Below the pieces are notes generated by a model. It searched no databases. It worked only from the letters and a program-made list of their open reading frames with translations, and was not told where the DNA came from. From assembly GCF_010894405.1 (NCBI RefSeq), contig NZ_JAAIYA010000006.1:517111-581110 (forward strand): a stretch of DNA of 64,000 bases, written 5' to 3'. The translations under genes and the position numbers were made by a program. Positions 1-9,186 of this stretch are shown in pieces (the first letter of the stretch is position 1; each line of letters starts with the position of its first letter). The DNA comes from Pyxidicoccus caerfyrddinensis (GTDB lineage Bacteria > Myxococcota > Myxococcia > Myxococcales > Myxococcaceae).

Positions 1-767
1 ATGAGGAAGGCCACCGGGGCGCCGAAGAACAGCGTGCACCGCTCGCGCTGAATCGTCTCCAGCATGCCGAGCGGGTGGTACTCCGGCATCATCACCACCG
101 TGGCGCCGACGTAGAGGCTGCCCAGCAGCAGGTTGTTGAGCGGGAAGCTGTGCCACACCGGCATCGCCAGCAGGACGCGGTCGGTGGGGTCCAGGCCATA
201 GGCCAGGCTGCTGGCGATGCCCGCGAACATGACGTTGGCGTGCGAGTGCAGGCAGCCCTTGGGCAGCCCCGTCGTGCCCGACGTGTAGAGAATCTCCGCG
301 ACGTCGCCGGGGGCACAGGCCCGCGAAGGGCGCGTCGCGGGCGCCGGAGCCCCGAACAGCGTCACACCGTCGAGCGTGTCATCCCCGCCGAGCAGCAGGA
401 CGCGGCACTTCTCACGGCTGCTGTCGGGCACGCTCGCGGCCAGGTCCTTGTCGGCGAGCAGCACCTTGCTCTCGCTGTGCCCCAGGATGAAGGCCAGCTC
501 CGGCGGAGCGAGCTTGTGGTTGAGGGGCACCGTCGTGCCCCCCAGCCGCAGCGTCGCCAGGAAACCCACCACCCACGAGATGGTGTTGCGGCCGAAGACG
601 GCGACCTTGTCGCCCGGCCCCACGCCGTACGTCTGCAGGTGGCCGGCCATCCGGGTGACGGCCGCGTCGAGCTCGGCGAAGGTGACGCGCCGGCCCGTGG
701 TGACGAGCGCCTCGCGGGGGCCGTACTTCCGCGCCGCCGTCGTGAGCACTTCATCGAGCGTCCACAT
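1..767 (-). CDS. Acyl-CoA synthetase (AMP-dependent ligase), 3' part cut by window edge
   Basis: ANL-superfamily enzyme that would activate a carboxylic acid through an acyl-adenylate and load it onto CoA. The visible N-terminal 255 residues hold the phosphate-binding signature YTSGTTGLPKG near residue 158, followed by a His-Ser-His-Ala-Asn stretch and the usual N-terminal subdomain (start MWTLDEVLTTAARKYGPREA). The ATG at 765-767 shares its A with the TGA of the acyl-CoA dehydrogenase upstream (TGATG), so the two are translationally coupled. Pairing with an acyl-CoA dehydrogenase points to fatty or branched-chain acid activation and oxidation (inference). The C-terminal adenylation lid lies outside the window, so substrate cannot be judged. 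Confidence 0.9.
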   Translation of the reverse strand, partial: MWTLDEVLTTAARKYGPREALVTTGRRVTFAELDAAVTRMAGHLQTYGVGPGDKVAVFGRNTISWVVGFLATLRLGGTTVPLNHKLAPPELAFILGHSESKVLLADKDLAASVPDSSREKCRVLLLGGDDTLDGVTLFGAPAPATRPSRACAPGDVAEILYTSGTTGLPKGCLHSHANVMFAGIASSLAYGLDPTDRVLLAMPVWHSFPLNNLLLGSLYVGATVVMMPEYHPLGMLETIQRERCTLFFGAPVAFL

Positions 768-2443
768 CACGCCGCCTCCGCGTTGAAGGCGCGCTCGATG
801 AGGGCCTGCATCGGCGCGTGCGCGGGCAGCGTGCCGAACGTCTGTCCATGGGCGCCGCCCAGGCGCGACTCGCAGAAGGCGTCCGACACGGCGGTGTTGC
901 CCGCGCGGATGAGCAGCGACGCCTGGAGCGCGACGGCGAGCCCCTCGACGATGAAGCGCGAGCGCGTCTCCATGGAGTCCGTGTTGGCCAGCTCCTTGTG
1001 CAGGCGCGCCGTCGCCGCGTCGTACGCCGCGTGCCCACCCTGCGCCGCGAGCAATTCCGCGAAGAGCGCCTCACGGCTGGCCGGCTCGCGCGAGGCCGCG
1101 CGCAGCACGTCCAGGCACTGGATGTTGCCGCTGCCCTCCCAGATGGAGTTGAGCGGCGCCTGGCGGTAGAGGCGCGCCAGGTTGGCCTCCTCGACGTAGC
1201 CCGCGCCGCCCAGGCACTCCTGTGCCTCGTTGACGAAGACGGGCGTGCGCTTGCAGACCCAGTACTTGCCCACGGCGGTGGCGATGCGCGCGAAGGCGGC
1301 CTCCTTCGCGTCGCGGGGGCTGGCGTCCACGGCGCGGGACACGCGCGCGGTGAGCGTCAGGTGGGCCTCGGACTCCAGCGCCAGGTCCGCGAGCACGTTG
1401 CGCATCAGCGGCTGGTCCACGAGTCGCTTGCCGAACGCGGTGCGGTGCCGGGTGTGGTGCAGGGCCTGCACCAGCGCCTGTCGCATCTGCCCGCTGGAGC
1501 CAATCATGCAGTCCTGCCGCGTCATCGCGACCATCTCCAGGATGGTGGCCACGCCGCGTCCCTCCTCGCCCACCATCCACGCGAAGGCGCCGTGCAGCTC
1601 CACCTCAGAGGAGGCGTTGCTCCAGTCGCCCAGCTTGTCCTTGAGCCGCTGGATGCGGATGGCGTTCAGCTCACCGTCCGGCGTGAAGCGCGGCATCAGG
1701 AAGCAGGAGATGCCGCCCTCGGCTTGCGCGAGCACGAGGAACGCGTCACTCATCGGCGCGGAGAAGAACCACTTGTGGCCCACGAGCGCGTAGGGCTGCC
1801 CGGGTCCGCGCGCGCTGCCCATCGGCTGGGCGCGCGTGGTGTTGGTGCGCACGTCGGAGCCGCCCTGCTTCTCCGTCATGCCCATGCCGACGGTGTTGCC
1901 CGTCTTCTGGGACGCGGGGATGAAGCGGCTGTCATAGGTGGCGGAGGCCACGCGCGGCACCCACTCGCGCGCCAGCTCCGGCTGGTGGCGCAGCGCGGGC
2001 ACGCAGGCATACGTCATGGTGAGCGGGCAGCTGGTGCCCTGGTCGGCCTGGTTGTGCAGATAGAAGAGGGCCATGCGGGCCACGTGGGCCCCGGGCTTCG
2101 CTTCGTTGCGCCACGCGAAGCCGGACACGCCGTGGGCCATGCCCAGCTCCATCAGCTGGTGGTAGGCGGGATGGAACTCCACCTCGTCGCGGCGGTGGCC
2201 ATAGCGGTCGAACGGGCGGAACTTCGGCTTGTTCTCGTTGGCCAGCACCGCCAGTTGCTGCATCTCCCCGCCCACCAGGGGGCCGTACTTCGCCAGGTCG
2301 GCCTCGGCCCAGCCGCCGCCCTCACGGGCCACGACTTCGCGCAGGACGGTGTCCGTCTTCCAGGCGTCGTAGACGAGCGGCGGGGGCTGGTTGGTGACTT
2401 CGTGGGTGACGAAGCCAGCGGCGATGGAGTGGGGGTCGGTCAT
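767..2443 (-). CDS. aidB: AidB-type acyl-CoA dehydrogenase
   Basis: Flavin-dependent acyl-CoA dehydrogenase of the isovaleryl-CoA/AidB branch, 558 aa (E. coli AidB is about 541 aa). The family's GMGMTEKQGGSDVR motif lies at residues 186-199 and the isovaleryl-type active-site segment SIWEGSGNIQCLDVLR is in the C-terminal half. AidB in E. coli belongs to the adaptive response to alkylation and binds DNA. Here the gene is the first of a two-gene operon with an acyl-CoA ligase, which fits a metabolic acyl-CoA role at least as well. The ATG at 2443 follows GGGAGGACCTCC. The symbol rests on family resemblance, not on proven function. Confidence 0.9.
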   Translation of the reverse strand: MTDPHSIAAGFVTHEVTNQPPPLVYDAWKTDTVLREVVAREGGGWAEADLAKYGPLVGGEMQQLAVLANENKPKFRPFDRYGHRRDEVEFHPAYHQLMELGMAHGVSGFAWRNEAKPGAHVARMALFYLHNQADQGTSCPLTMTYACVPALRHQPELAREWVPRVASATYDSRFIPASQKTGNTVGMGMTEKQGGSDVRTNTTRAQPMGSARGPGQPYALVGHKWFFSAPMSDAFLVLAQAEGGISCFLMPRFTPDGELNAIRIQRLKDKLGDWSNASSEVELHGAFAWMVGEEGRGVATILEMVAMTRQDCMIGSSGQMRQALVQALHHTRHRTAFGKRLVDQPLMRNVLADLALESEAHLTLTARVSRAVDASPRDAKEAAFARIATAVGKYWVCKRTPVFVNEAQECLGGAGYVEEANLARLYRQAPLNSIWEGSGNIQCLDVLRAASREPASREALFAELLAAQGGHAAYDAATARLHKELANTDSMETRSRFIVEGLAVALQASLLIRAGNTAVSDAFCESRLGGAHGQTFGTLPAHAPMQALIERAFNAEAA

Positions 2444-2574
2444 GGTGGAGGTCCTCCCTCGGGCCGGGGCCCAGGCGTCCCTTGCTTACCGTGAATGGGG
2501 ACCTCAAACCACTGGGGCCCCAGGGCACCCGCACCCCCGGCGTGGCCGGAATTGACGCCTGTTCGTCCGGCGTT

Positions 2575-3774
2575 TCAGCTGTTGCCCAGGAGCAGCAGGC
2601 TGGTCATCAGGTTGCCGTGCTCCGGTCGCTGCGGCATCACGCAGCCCTGCTCGCCAAAGGTGAAGACGGAGACGAATGGCGTCTGGCCCACCGTACGCTG
2701 GAAGTCCCGCAGCATGTCGGGGACCTGCTTCTGGATGGTGAGCATGCAGCCCGCGCAGTAGACGAGAAGCGCGCCGGCGAGCTTGTCCGGGGTGAGCCCC
2801 GAGCTGCCCAGTGCCCACTCCGCGAGCTGTCCGCTCTGCTTCACGAGCGCCCCTTCCGTGCTGCGCATCAGGACGAGCTGCTCACCTTCCTTCACGTCGG
2901 CGAAGAGCGTCAGCGCGCGCTCGGGCAGGAGGACCTTCTCCGGATGCACGACGACGTGCGTCTCGAGGCCGTCCATGGTCCGGGGCACGCCGAGCGGACA
3001 GAGCGTCGTGTTGCCCAGCACCGTGCCACCCGTCTGGAGGAACGGCTTCAGCGTGCCGCCGAGCCACTCGTTGTAGACCTCGGCCGCCGGCCGCCCGTCG
3101 ATGGTGTACACGGTGCGTCCGCTCGCCCGGGTGACGACGCCGCGGTGACGCGTGACGAGATAGCCGCCCTGGCACATGGCCGTGAGCCGCCAGGGCCAGT
3201 CACACACGGCGAGCACCGCGCCCGTCCGGTGGACTCCCGCTGAAGACCAGACGGACCACTGTCCGGTGATGTCATTGTCGGCCGCGCTCCCTCCGACCAG
3301 GAGCGTGCGCTTCGGCAGCACGTCGTAGAGCCCGGCGAGCAGCGACTCCTCGCTGCCCGGTGTCGCGTGAACGATGGCGAAGCGCGCCGCCTCGGGCGGG
3401 ATGTGGCCATCCTTCAGCGCGTTGCTGGCGAGCTCCCGGCCCTGGCCGCGGACATCGCCGTTGCGAGCCAGGGCACTCACGCCGAAGCGGAAGCCTTCTC
3501 CAACGAGCCAGAGCGCGCTCACGATTCGCTCGGTGCGAAAGCCCTCCGCCGAACCGACCCCCAGGCACGACGTCGCGCCGACGAAGGGCACTCCGGGGAG
3601 CTGCTCGACGAGCGCCTTCTGGAGTGCCGGCGTCTGGATGCCGACGGTGCAGTAGACGAACCCGCCCCGCACTCGCGCGCCAGCGGCCTGCTGACGCAGT
3701 TGCGTGACGAGCTCTCGCGCGGCGCTGGCCTCATCCATCGCGGTGGAATGGGTGACGACGATGCGAGCCGACAT
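2575..3774 (-). CDS. FIST N/FIST C domain sensory protein
   Basis: 399-aa soluble protein matching the FIST family, a predicted small-ligand sensory domain found in signalling proteins. FIST_N covers about residues 30-215 (conserved FVGATSCLGVG and LLVGGSAADN segments) and FIST_C about 225-385 (GALLVYCAGCML and the FGEQG segment near the C terminus). No kinase, GGDEF or receiver domain is attached, so it would be a stand-alone sensor. An in-frame GTG lies 25 codons further upstream, but ATG 3774 has a GGAGA ribosome site 6 bases away and begins right at the domain (MSARIVVTHSTAMDE). A short gap separates it from aidB; co-transcription is possible but not shown. Confidence 0.88.
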   Translation of the reverse strand: MSARIVVTHSTAMDEASAARELVTQLRQQAAGARVRGGFVYCTVGIQTPALQKALVEQLPGVPFVGATSCLGVGSAEGFRTERIVSALWLVGEGFRFGVSALARNGDVRGQGRELASNALKDGHIPPEAARFAIVHATPGSEESLLAGLYDVLPKRTLLVGGSAADNDITGQWSVWSSAGVHRTGAVLAVCDWPWRLTAMCQGGYLVTRHRGVVTRASGRTVYTIDGRPAAEVYNEWLGGTLKPFLQTGGTVLGNTTLCPLGVPRTMDGLETHVVVHPEKVLLPERALTLFADVKEGEQLVLMRSTEGALVKQSGQLAEWALGSSGLTPDKLAGALLVYCAGCMLTIQKQVPDMLRDFQRTVGQTPFVSVFTFGEQGCVMPQRPEHGNLMTSLLLLGNS

Positions 3775-4029
3775 GTTGTCTCTCCGGGGATGTGCGGGAC
3801 GACCGGGTCCGCGGACGCCGCCGCCGCTCGACGCGAGCGTACCACCCACGGATGCAGCGTCCGGAGACGCGCGGAGTGTGGCTGAGGGGCCTGCTCGACC
3901 CCCTCCTGGACCGAAAGTTCAAAGGACCCCGCAACCATTTTTCACGGGCCGTGTTGAAGGACGTGGCGCTCCGTGGGAGCGGCCGTCGCCAGCGGGAGTG
4001 AGCCGGCTGGCCATCGAGGAGGCAGCTGC

Positions 4030-5058
4030 TTGAGCAAGCCGAGGACGTGGATGCGGTGGTGTGCCCCGATTGCGCTGGGGCTGGGACTGGCCATGGGCTG
4101 CGGAGCCGAGCCCGCCGTGGAGTCGGGGACGGCTCCACCCGTGGAGAGTGTGCAGCAGGGCGTGACGACCTGCACCGGCCCCACGGGGGCCATCTGTCGC
4201 TTCGTCACTCCTGCGGAAGCGGGGACGCCGGGCTCGGGCAACTACCCGGACCCGCACGTCGTCATCCGCCCTGCGGTTCCGACGAAGGCGGAGCTCGTCG
4301 TCTTCCTGCCCGGCACGGGTGGCAAGCCGGAGAACTCGCTCAGCGGCAACTACGCGGATGCCGACCACAGCATCTATGCGAGTGCCAGCTCCAAGGGCTA
4401 CCGCGTCATCGGGCTCACGTACCAGAACTCGCCGGCCATCGGCATGCTCTGCGGGAGCAATGATGGCTGCTTCCTCCCCACCCGCCGCACCCTCATCACC
4501 GGCGACGTCCAGCCCGGCAGCGCGGTGACCACGATGAACCGGGAGGACGCCATCATCCCCCGGCTCACCCGGTTGCTCGTGTATCTGCGTGACACGGGGG
4601 ACCCGACTGGCGGCTGGGGCAGCTTCCTCATGAATCCCTCCTGCATCCCGCTGTTGTGCCGCCTCAACCCGGCGAAGGTCATCGTCTCCGGGCACTCGCA
4701 GGGCGGTGGCCACGCGGGCGTCATCGGCAAGGACTACGGCGTGCGCCGCGTGGTCATGCTCGCCTCGCCCTGCGACGCGCTCGGCAACCCGGGGCCCGCC
4801 GCGAGCTGGACGCTGCCGCCGTTCACCACGCCCACGGGCGCCGACACGTACCGCGGCCTCATCGCGCGCGGCCAGACGGGCACCGGCTACACCCTGGACC
4901 TCTGCGACCCGGATGCGCCCAGGCACTGGGCCCCGGAGCGGATGAACGCGCAGTGGAGCCGCATCACCAGCTCCACCGGCCTGTGCCCCACGGACCCGCA
5001 CGCCTGTGTCATCCGGGACGCGCAGTTCTTCACCGAGTGGCAGAACCTGTGGCCGTAG
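4030..5058 (+). CDS. Secreted lipoprotein with alpha/beta-hydrolase fold
   Basis: 342-aa exported protein. I chose the TTG at 4030 because a perfect GAGGAGG (4016-4022) stands 7 bases before it; ATG 4051 is the alternative. The N terminus (Arg/Lys, hydrophobic IALGLGLAMGC) is a lipoprotein-type signal with Cys about residue 25, although Ala at -3 is not the ideal lipobox. The mature part has a hydrolase nucleophile elbow GHSQGGGHAG, preceded by an oxyanion-side stretch VVFLPGTGGKPEN, and several Cys likely in disulfides. Substrate unknown; it resembles uncharacterised secreted alpha/beta hydrolases of soil bacteria. Divergent from the FIST gene. Confidence 0.75.
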   Translation: MSKPRTWMRWCAPIALGLGLAMGCGAEPAVESGTAPPVESVQQGVTTCTGPTGAICRFVTPAEAGTPGSGNYPDPHVVIRPAVPTKAELVVFLPGTGGKPENSLSGNYADADHSIYASASSKGYRVIGLTYQNSPAIGMLCGSNDGCFLPTRRTLITGDVQPGSAVTTMNREDAIIPRLTRLLVYLRDTGDPTGGWGSFLMNPSCIPLLCRLNPAKVIVSGHSQGGGHAGVIGKDYGVRRVVMLASPCDALGNPGPAASWTLPPFTTPTGADTYRGLIARGQTGTGYTLDLCDPDAPRHWAPERMNAQWSRITSSTGLCPTDPHACVIRDAQFFTEWQNLWP

Positions 5059-5060
5059 CA

Positions 5061-5119
5061 CCGTGAGCCGTGTCGCGAGGACACGCCCGCCGAGGGGCGT
5101 GTCCCCGCGGGACTCACGG
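5061..5119 (+). terminator. Long hairpin after the hydrolase gene
   Basis: Inner perfect 10-bp stem GGACACGCCC (5079-5088) with GGGCGTGTCC (5095-5104), loop of 6; outer arms CCGTGAG (5061-5067) and CTCACGG (5113-5119) also pair. No T-run follows, as is common in very GC-rich genomes. It starts 3 bases after the stop codon. Confidence 0.6.
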
Positions 5120-5380
5120 CGCTGGGTCACCCTCCGGCTACGGCGCGAACTTCAGGAACAGCAGCTCCTCCTGGACGAGTCGTCCGCGAGGCCAGGGTTC
5201 ATTCGTGGTGCCAGTTGCATTGGCACCTGAGATGCGGAATCGGCGGGGCGGCGCGTGAGGGCACCTCAATGTCCACCGCGCCCGCTCCCGGCCCGGGCGG
5301 GAGGTTCCAGCCGCCGAGCTTCCCCCTTGAGATGGAACTGGCGGCCACCATCACCAGATTGGTCGAGGAGGAGCCGCCCC
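5120..5380. other. Non-coding stretch before the P-type ATPase
   Basis: Together with the preceding hairpin this makes a gene-free gap of about 320 bases. I see no conserved frame or repeat in it. Only the GAGGAGGAG ribosome site (about 5367-5374) of the next gene is evident. It must hold the promoter of the ATPase gene, but I cannot place one. Confidence 0.5.
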
Positions 5381-8224
5381 ATGCACGACCCGCCCCCTGC
5401 CAGCACCCTGGTGCGCACGCCGCCGCCCGCCGGGCCGCCCGCTACCCAGGCGTCCCCGTGGCATGCCCTGCCCCCTGACGCGGTGCTGTCCCAGGTGGAG
5501 AGCAGTCCGCGGGGCCTGACTGAAGGGCAGGCACGCGAGCGGCTGGCGCGCTTCGGCCCCAACGTCATCCAGCGCCAGAAGGGCGAGGGGCCGCTGAAGC
5601 TGCTCTGGCGGCAGGTGAACAGCCCCTTCATCTGGGTGCTCATCGCCTCCGCGGTGCTGGCCATCGCCATGGGCAAGGTGACGGACGGCCTGGTGGTGGC
5701 GGCCGTGGTGGTGCTCAACACCTTCATCGGCTTCGTGCAGGAGTACCGCGCGGGCAAGGCCATCGAGGCTCTCAGTCTCATGGTGCCGGAGAGCGCCACC
5801 GTGCTGCGCGGGGGGCAGAAGCAGTCGGTGCCGGCCGCGCAGCTGGTGCCCGGGGACGTGGTGGAGCTGGCGTCGGGTGACAAGGTGCCCGCGGACATGC
5901 GGCTGCTCGCGTCGCGCAACCTCCAGGTGGAGGAGGCCGCGCTCACGGGCGAGTCGGTACCGGCGCAGAAGCACGTGGCCCAGGTGGAGGAGGCGGCGGA
6001 GCTGGGAGACCGGACGAGCCTCGTCTTCGGCGGCACGCTGGTGACGTCCGGCACGGGCTCCGCGGTGGTGGTGGCCACCGGCCATGCCACGGAGCTGGGC
6101 CGCATCTCCACGCTGCTGAGCCAGGCCGCGGACCTCCAGACGCCGCTGACGAAGGCGCTGGCCGTCATCGGCAAGTACATCACCGTGGGCATCCTCGCCG
6201 TGTCCGTGGTGCTGCTGGGCGTGGGGCTGTGGCGCGGCTACGAGGTCAGCGAGGCCGTGGTGGTGGCGATTACCCTGGCGGTGGCCGCGATTCCGGAGGG
6301 CCTGCCCGCCATCGTCACCATTGCCCTGGCCATCGGCGTGCAACGCATGGCGGCCCGGCGCGCCGTCATCCGCAAGCTGCCCGCGGTGGAGACGCTGGGG
6401 AGCACCACCGTCATCTGCTCGGACAAGACGGGCACCCTCACGCGCAATGAGATGACGGTGCAGGCGCTGTGGACGCCGTCGGGCCGCTACTCGCTCAGCG
6501 GTGTGGGCTACGCGCCCACTGGCGAGCTGCGCCAGGACGGCCAGCCCCTGGGCGCGCTGCCCGACGACGTGCGCGAGCTGCTGCTGGCCGGCGCGCTGTG
6601 CAACGACGCCGCGCTCCAGGGGCGGGGCGGGCGGTGGGAGATGACGGGCGACCCCACCGAGGGCGCGCTGGTGGTGGCGGCGGAGAAGGCCGGCCTGCGC
6701 GTGGACGAGGCGCGCACGAAGTACGCGCGCCTGGACGCCATCCCCTTCGAGTCCGAGCACCAGTTCATGGCCACCCTGCACGACGACGGGCCGGAGCGCC
6801 GGCGCATCCTCCTCAAGGGCGCGCCGGAGGTGGTGCTGGGCTGCTGCGCTTCGCCTGACGGCGCCACTCCCGAGGCGGTCCTGGCGGAGGTGGAGCGGAT
6901 GGCGCGGCAGGGCATGCGCGTGCTCGCGGTGGCGGGCCGCGACATGCCCGCCTCACACGCGGGCCTCTCCGAGCAGGACGTGGCCTGTGAGCTGCGGCTG
7001 CTCGGGCTGGAGGGAATGATTGACCCGCCGCGCGAGGAGGCCATCGCCGCGGTGCGGGCGTGCCACGAGGCGGGCATCGTCGTGAAGATGATTACGGGCG
7101 ACCACCCGGCGACGGCGGAGGCCATCGGCGTGCAGCTCGGCCTCCTGAAGGAGGGCACCCCGGGCATCACCGGCGCGCGGCTGGCCACCATCGACGACGC
7201 GCAGCTGCCCGAGGTGGCCGTGGAGACGAACGTCTTCGCGCGCGTGGCGCCCGAGCACAAGCTGCGGCTGGTGCGGGCGCTCCAGGCGAAGCGGCACGTG
7301 GTGGCCATGACGGGGGACGGAGTGAATGACGCGCCCGCGCTCAAGCAGGCCAACATCGGCGTGGCCATGGGGATTACGGGCACGGCGGTGTCCAAGGAAG
7401 CGGCGGACATCGTGCTCACGGACGACAACTTCGCCTCCATCGCCGCGGCGGTGGAGGAGGGGCGGCGCGTCTACGACAACCTCATCAAGTCCCTGGCCTT
7501 CGTGCTGCCCACCAACCTGGGCCTGGCGCTCATCCTCCTGTTCGGCGTGGCCTTCTTCCCCATCCACGACATCGGTGGGCACCGGGTGCCGCTGATGGCC
7601 ATGCTCCCCACGCAGCTGCTCTGGATAAACCTGGTGGCCACCGTGTCGCTGGCGCTGCCGCTGGCCTTCGAGGCGAAGGAGTCGGACATCATGCGCCGCT
7701 CCCCGAGAGACCCGGACGCCCCGGTGCTCAGCCGCTTCGTGGTGAGGCGCACCGGCCTGGTGGCGCTGGTGATGGCCGCGGGCGCCATCGGCCTGTTCCT
7801 CTGGGAGTACCGGCGCGAGCTGCCGCGCACGGGCCACGCGATGGCGCTGGCCGAGGCCCAGACGATGGCCGTCAACACCGTCATCAGCTTTCAAATCTTC
7901 TACATGCTGATGTGCCGCACCCTCACCGGCTCGCTGCGGAAGGTGGGCCTCTTCAGCAACCGCACCATCTTCGTGGGCATCGGCGTGCTGGTGCTTCTGC
8001 AGGTGGCCTTCATGTACGCGCCCTTCATGCAGCGGGTGTTCGGGAGCGCGCCGCTGTCGCTGGAGGCCATCGGCCTGTCCGTGCTGCTGGGGGCGGTGGT
8101 GCTGCCGGTGGTGGGCCTGGAGAAGTGGCTGCTCCAGCGCAGCGGCACCGAGGTGGTGAAGCAGGTGCACCGCGACAGGGAGGAGCCGCCACGTCCGGGG
8201 CCTCGCGAGCGGCTGCCCGCGTGA
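5381..8224 (+). CDS. P-type cation-transporting ATPase (type II-like)
   Basis: 947-aa membrane pump. An N-terminal cation-ATPase domain (about residues 28-85) is followed by the actuator motif LTGES (188-192), the M4 motif PEGL (305-308), the phosphorylation site DKTGT (348-352, Asp348), a nucleotide-binding domain with KGAPE, the hinge GDGVND near 643-650 and about six C-terminal membrane helices. It resembles the SERCA/PMR1 and PMA1-like bacterial group. In M6 the SERCA NLVTD motif reads NLVAT, so one canonical Ca2+ ligand Asp is absent and the transported ion cannot be named. ATG 5381 is chosen over an upstream in-frame ATG (5255) because of the GAGGAGGAG ribosome site and where homology begins. 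Confidence 0.92.
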   Translation: MHDPPPASTLVRTPPPAGPPATQASPWHALPPDAVLSQVESSPRGLTEGQARERLARFGPNVIQRQKGEGPLKLLWRQVNSPFIWVLIASAVLAIAMGKVTDGLVVAAVVVLNTFIGFVQEYRAGKAIEALSLMVPESATVLRGGQKQSVPAAQLVPGDVVELASGDKVPADMRLLASRNLQVEEAALTGESVPAQKHVAQVEEAAELGDRTSLVFGGTLVTSGTGSAVVVATGHATELGRISTLLSQAADLQTPLTKALAVIGKYITVGILAVSVVLLGVGLWRGYEVSEAVVVAITLAVAAIPEGLPAIVTIALAIGVQRMAARRAVIRKLPAVETLGSTTVICSDKTGTLTRNEMTVQALWTPSGRYSLSGVGYAPTGELRQDGQPLGALPDDVRELLLAGALCNDAALQGRGGRWEMTGDPTEGALVVAAEKAGLRVDEARTKYARLDAIPFESEHQFMATLHDDGPERRRILLKGAPEVVLGCCASPDGATPEAVLAEVERMARQGMRVLAVAGRDMPASHAGLSEQDVACELRLLGLEGMIDPPREEAIAAVRACHEAGIVVKMITGDHPATAEAIGVQLGLLKEGTPGITGARLATIDDAQLPEVAVETNVFARVAPEHKLRLVRALQAKRHVVAMTGDGVNDAPALKQANIGVAMGITGTAVSKEAADIVLTDDNFASIAAAVEEGRRVYDNLIKSLAFVLPTNLGLALILLFGVAFFPIHDIGGHRVPLMAMLPTQLLWINLVATVSLALPLAFEAKESDIMRRSPRDPDAPVLSRFVVRRTGLVALVMAAGAIGLFLWEYRRELPRTGHAMALAEAQTMAVNTVISFQIFYMLMCRTLTGSLRKVGLFSNRTIFVGIGVLVLLQVAFMYAPFMQRVFGSAPLSLEAIGLSVLLGAVVLPVVGLEKWLLQRSGTEVVKQVHRDREEPPRPGPRERLPA

Positions 8225-8228
8225 CGCC

Positions 8229-9125
8229 TCAGGGCCGGGGCTCGCGGGCGGCGGCGTCCGGGAGCGTCCAGTCCTCCGGCGTGTAGACGATGTGGCAGCG
8301 GTCCAGCCGGGGGCCGCAGGCGCGGTCCAAATCGCCTCGCGTGGCGCAGCCGGGCCGCTCCTCGCAGGTGTCTGGCAGGAAGGCCCAGACGAACTGGAGC
8401 ACGTTGCCGCCTCTCCCCTCCGGCAGCGCGCGGAGGAAGTCGTCGCGGTGCGTGTCGAACAGGCGCGCCAGGTGGACGGTGTCGCCGTCCAGCTCCACGT
8501 GGTGCTGGTCGGCCATGAAGCGGCGGCTGGCGTCGTTGAGCTGCGCGTCCAGGTACTCCGGCTGGAAGTGGGAGCCGTCCAGCCGGGGGCCGCCGCGCGC
8601 ACCCTGGAAGAGGGCGAAGTGGATGCGCGGGTCGGCGAACTCGGCGTGCAGTACGCGGTTCTCCAGCGCCCACAGCGTCAGCCGTTCGCCACCCACCGGC
8701 CAGGCGCGGCCCCAGAAGAAGCGCCCCAGCCAGGGCTGGCGGACGCTCTCCAGATACGGGTAGCCGTCCACCACCTGCTGGAGGACGAGCGCGTTGTAGG
8801 CGTTGAGCCAATAGGCGAGCGCGTCCTCGGACGTGGGGAAGACGTCCGGCCGGTTGTGGGGTGAGAAGGAGGCCAGCGACTCGACGAAGCCGTCCAGCAC
8901 CTTTCGCTCGCGGCCCACCGACGCGAAGTCCACGTCGCCGTCCGACCGCACGTGCCGCAGCACCTGCTCATAGCCGCTGTAGTGGAAGGGCTCCGCCGCC
9001 GCAGGCACCCGCGCGGGCAGCAGGCCCTGCACGTGCAACGCCGTGGTGGCGACGACCAGGGCCGTCACGGCGAAGAGCAGGGCGGGCACCCGGAGGCGGC
9101 GCAGGAGGGAGGGCGAAGCGTCCAC
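8229..9125 (-). CDS. DUF547 domain membrane-anchored protein
   Basis: 298 aa. One N-terminal membrane helix (LLFAVTALVVATTALHVQGL, about residues 15-34) anchors or exports the protein. The DUF547 domain follows, recognised by the segments AYWLNAYNALVLQQVV, LTLWALENRVLH, DPRIHFALFQGARGGPRL and the LNDASRRFM/LARLFDTHRDDF region. Function of the family is unknown. Residues CEERPGCATRGDLDRACGPRLDRC near the C terminus form a four-Cys patch, perhaps disulfides. Convergent with the ATPase (4 bases apart) and divergent from the Rieske gene (61 bases apart). Confidence 0.88.
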   Translation of the reverse strand: MDASPSLLRRLRVPALLFAVTALVVATTALHVQGLLPARVPAAAEPFHYSGYEQVLRHVRSDGDVDFASVGRERKVLDGFVESLASFSPHNRPDVFPTSEDALAYWLNAYNALVLQQVVDGYPYLESVRQPWLGRFFWGRAWPVGGERLTLWALENRVLHAEFADPRIHFALFQGARGGPRLDGSHFQPEYLDAQLNDASRRFMADQHHVELDGDTVHLARLFDTHRDDFLRALPEGRGGNVLQFVWAFLPDTCEERPGCATRGDLDRACGPRLDRCHIVYTPEDWTLPDAAAREPRP

Positions 9126-9186
9126 GGGACACCATCATAGATCAGGCGCGCCCAGGGTTGACGCACGCCGCTATACTTGGGGCGTC

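Noticed and set aside
818..2494. 558-codon open frame on the plus strand opposite aidB
   Set aside because: Mirror of the AidB reading frame with low-complexity Arg/His/Ala/Gly sequence; no start signal.
2512..2523. CTGGGGCCCCAG palindrome between aidB and the FIST gene
   Set aside because: A loopless GC palindrome of this size is expected by chance at this base composition and cannot form a terminator hairpin.
9158..9177. TTGACG and TATACT ahead of the Rieske gene as a sigma70 promoter
   Set aside because: The two boxes are only 8 bases apart; 16-18 is required. The TATACT alone could be a -10 box but there is no matching -35.
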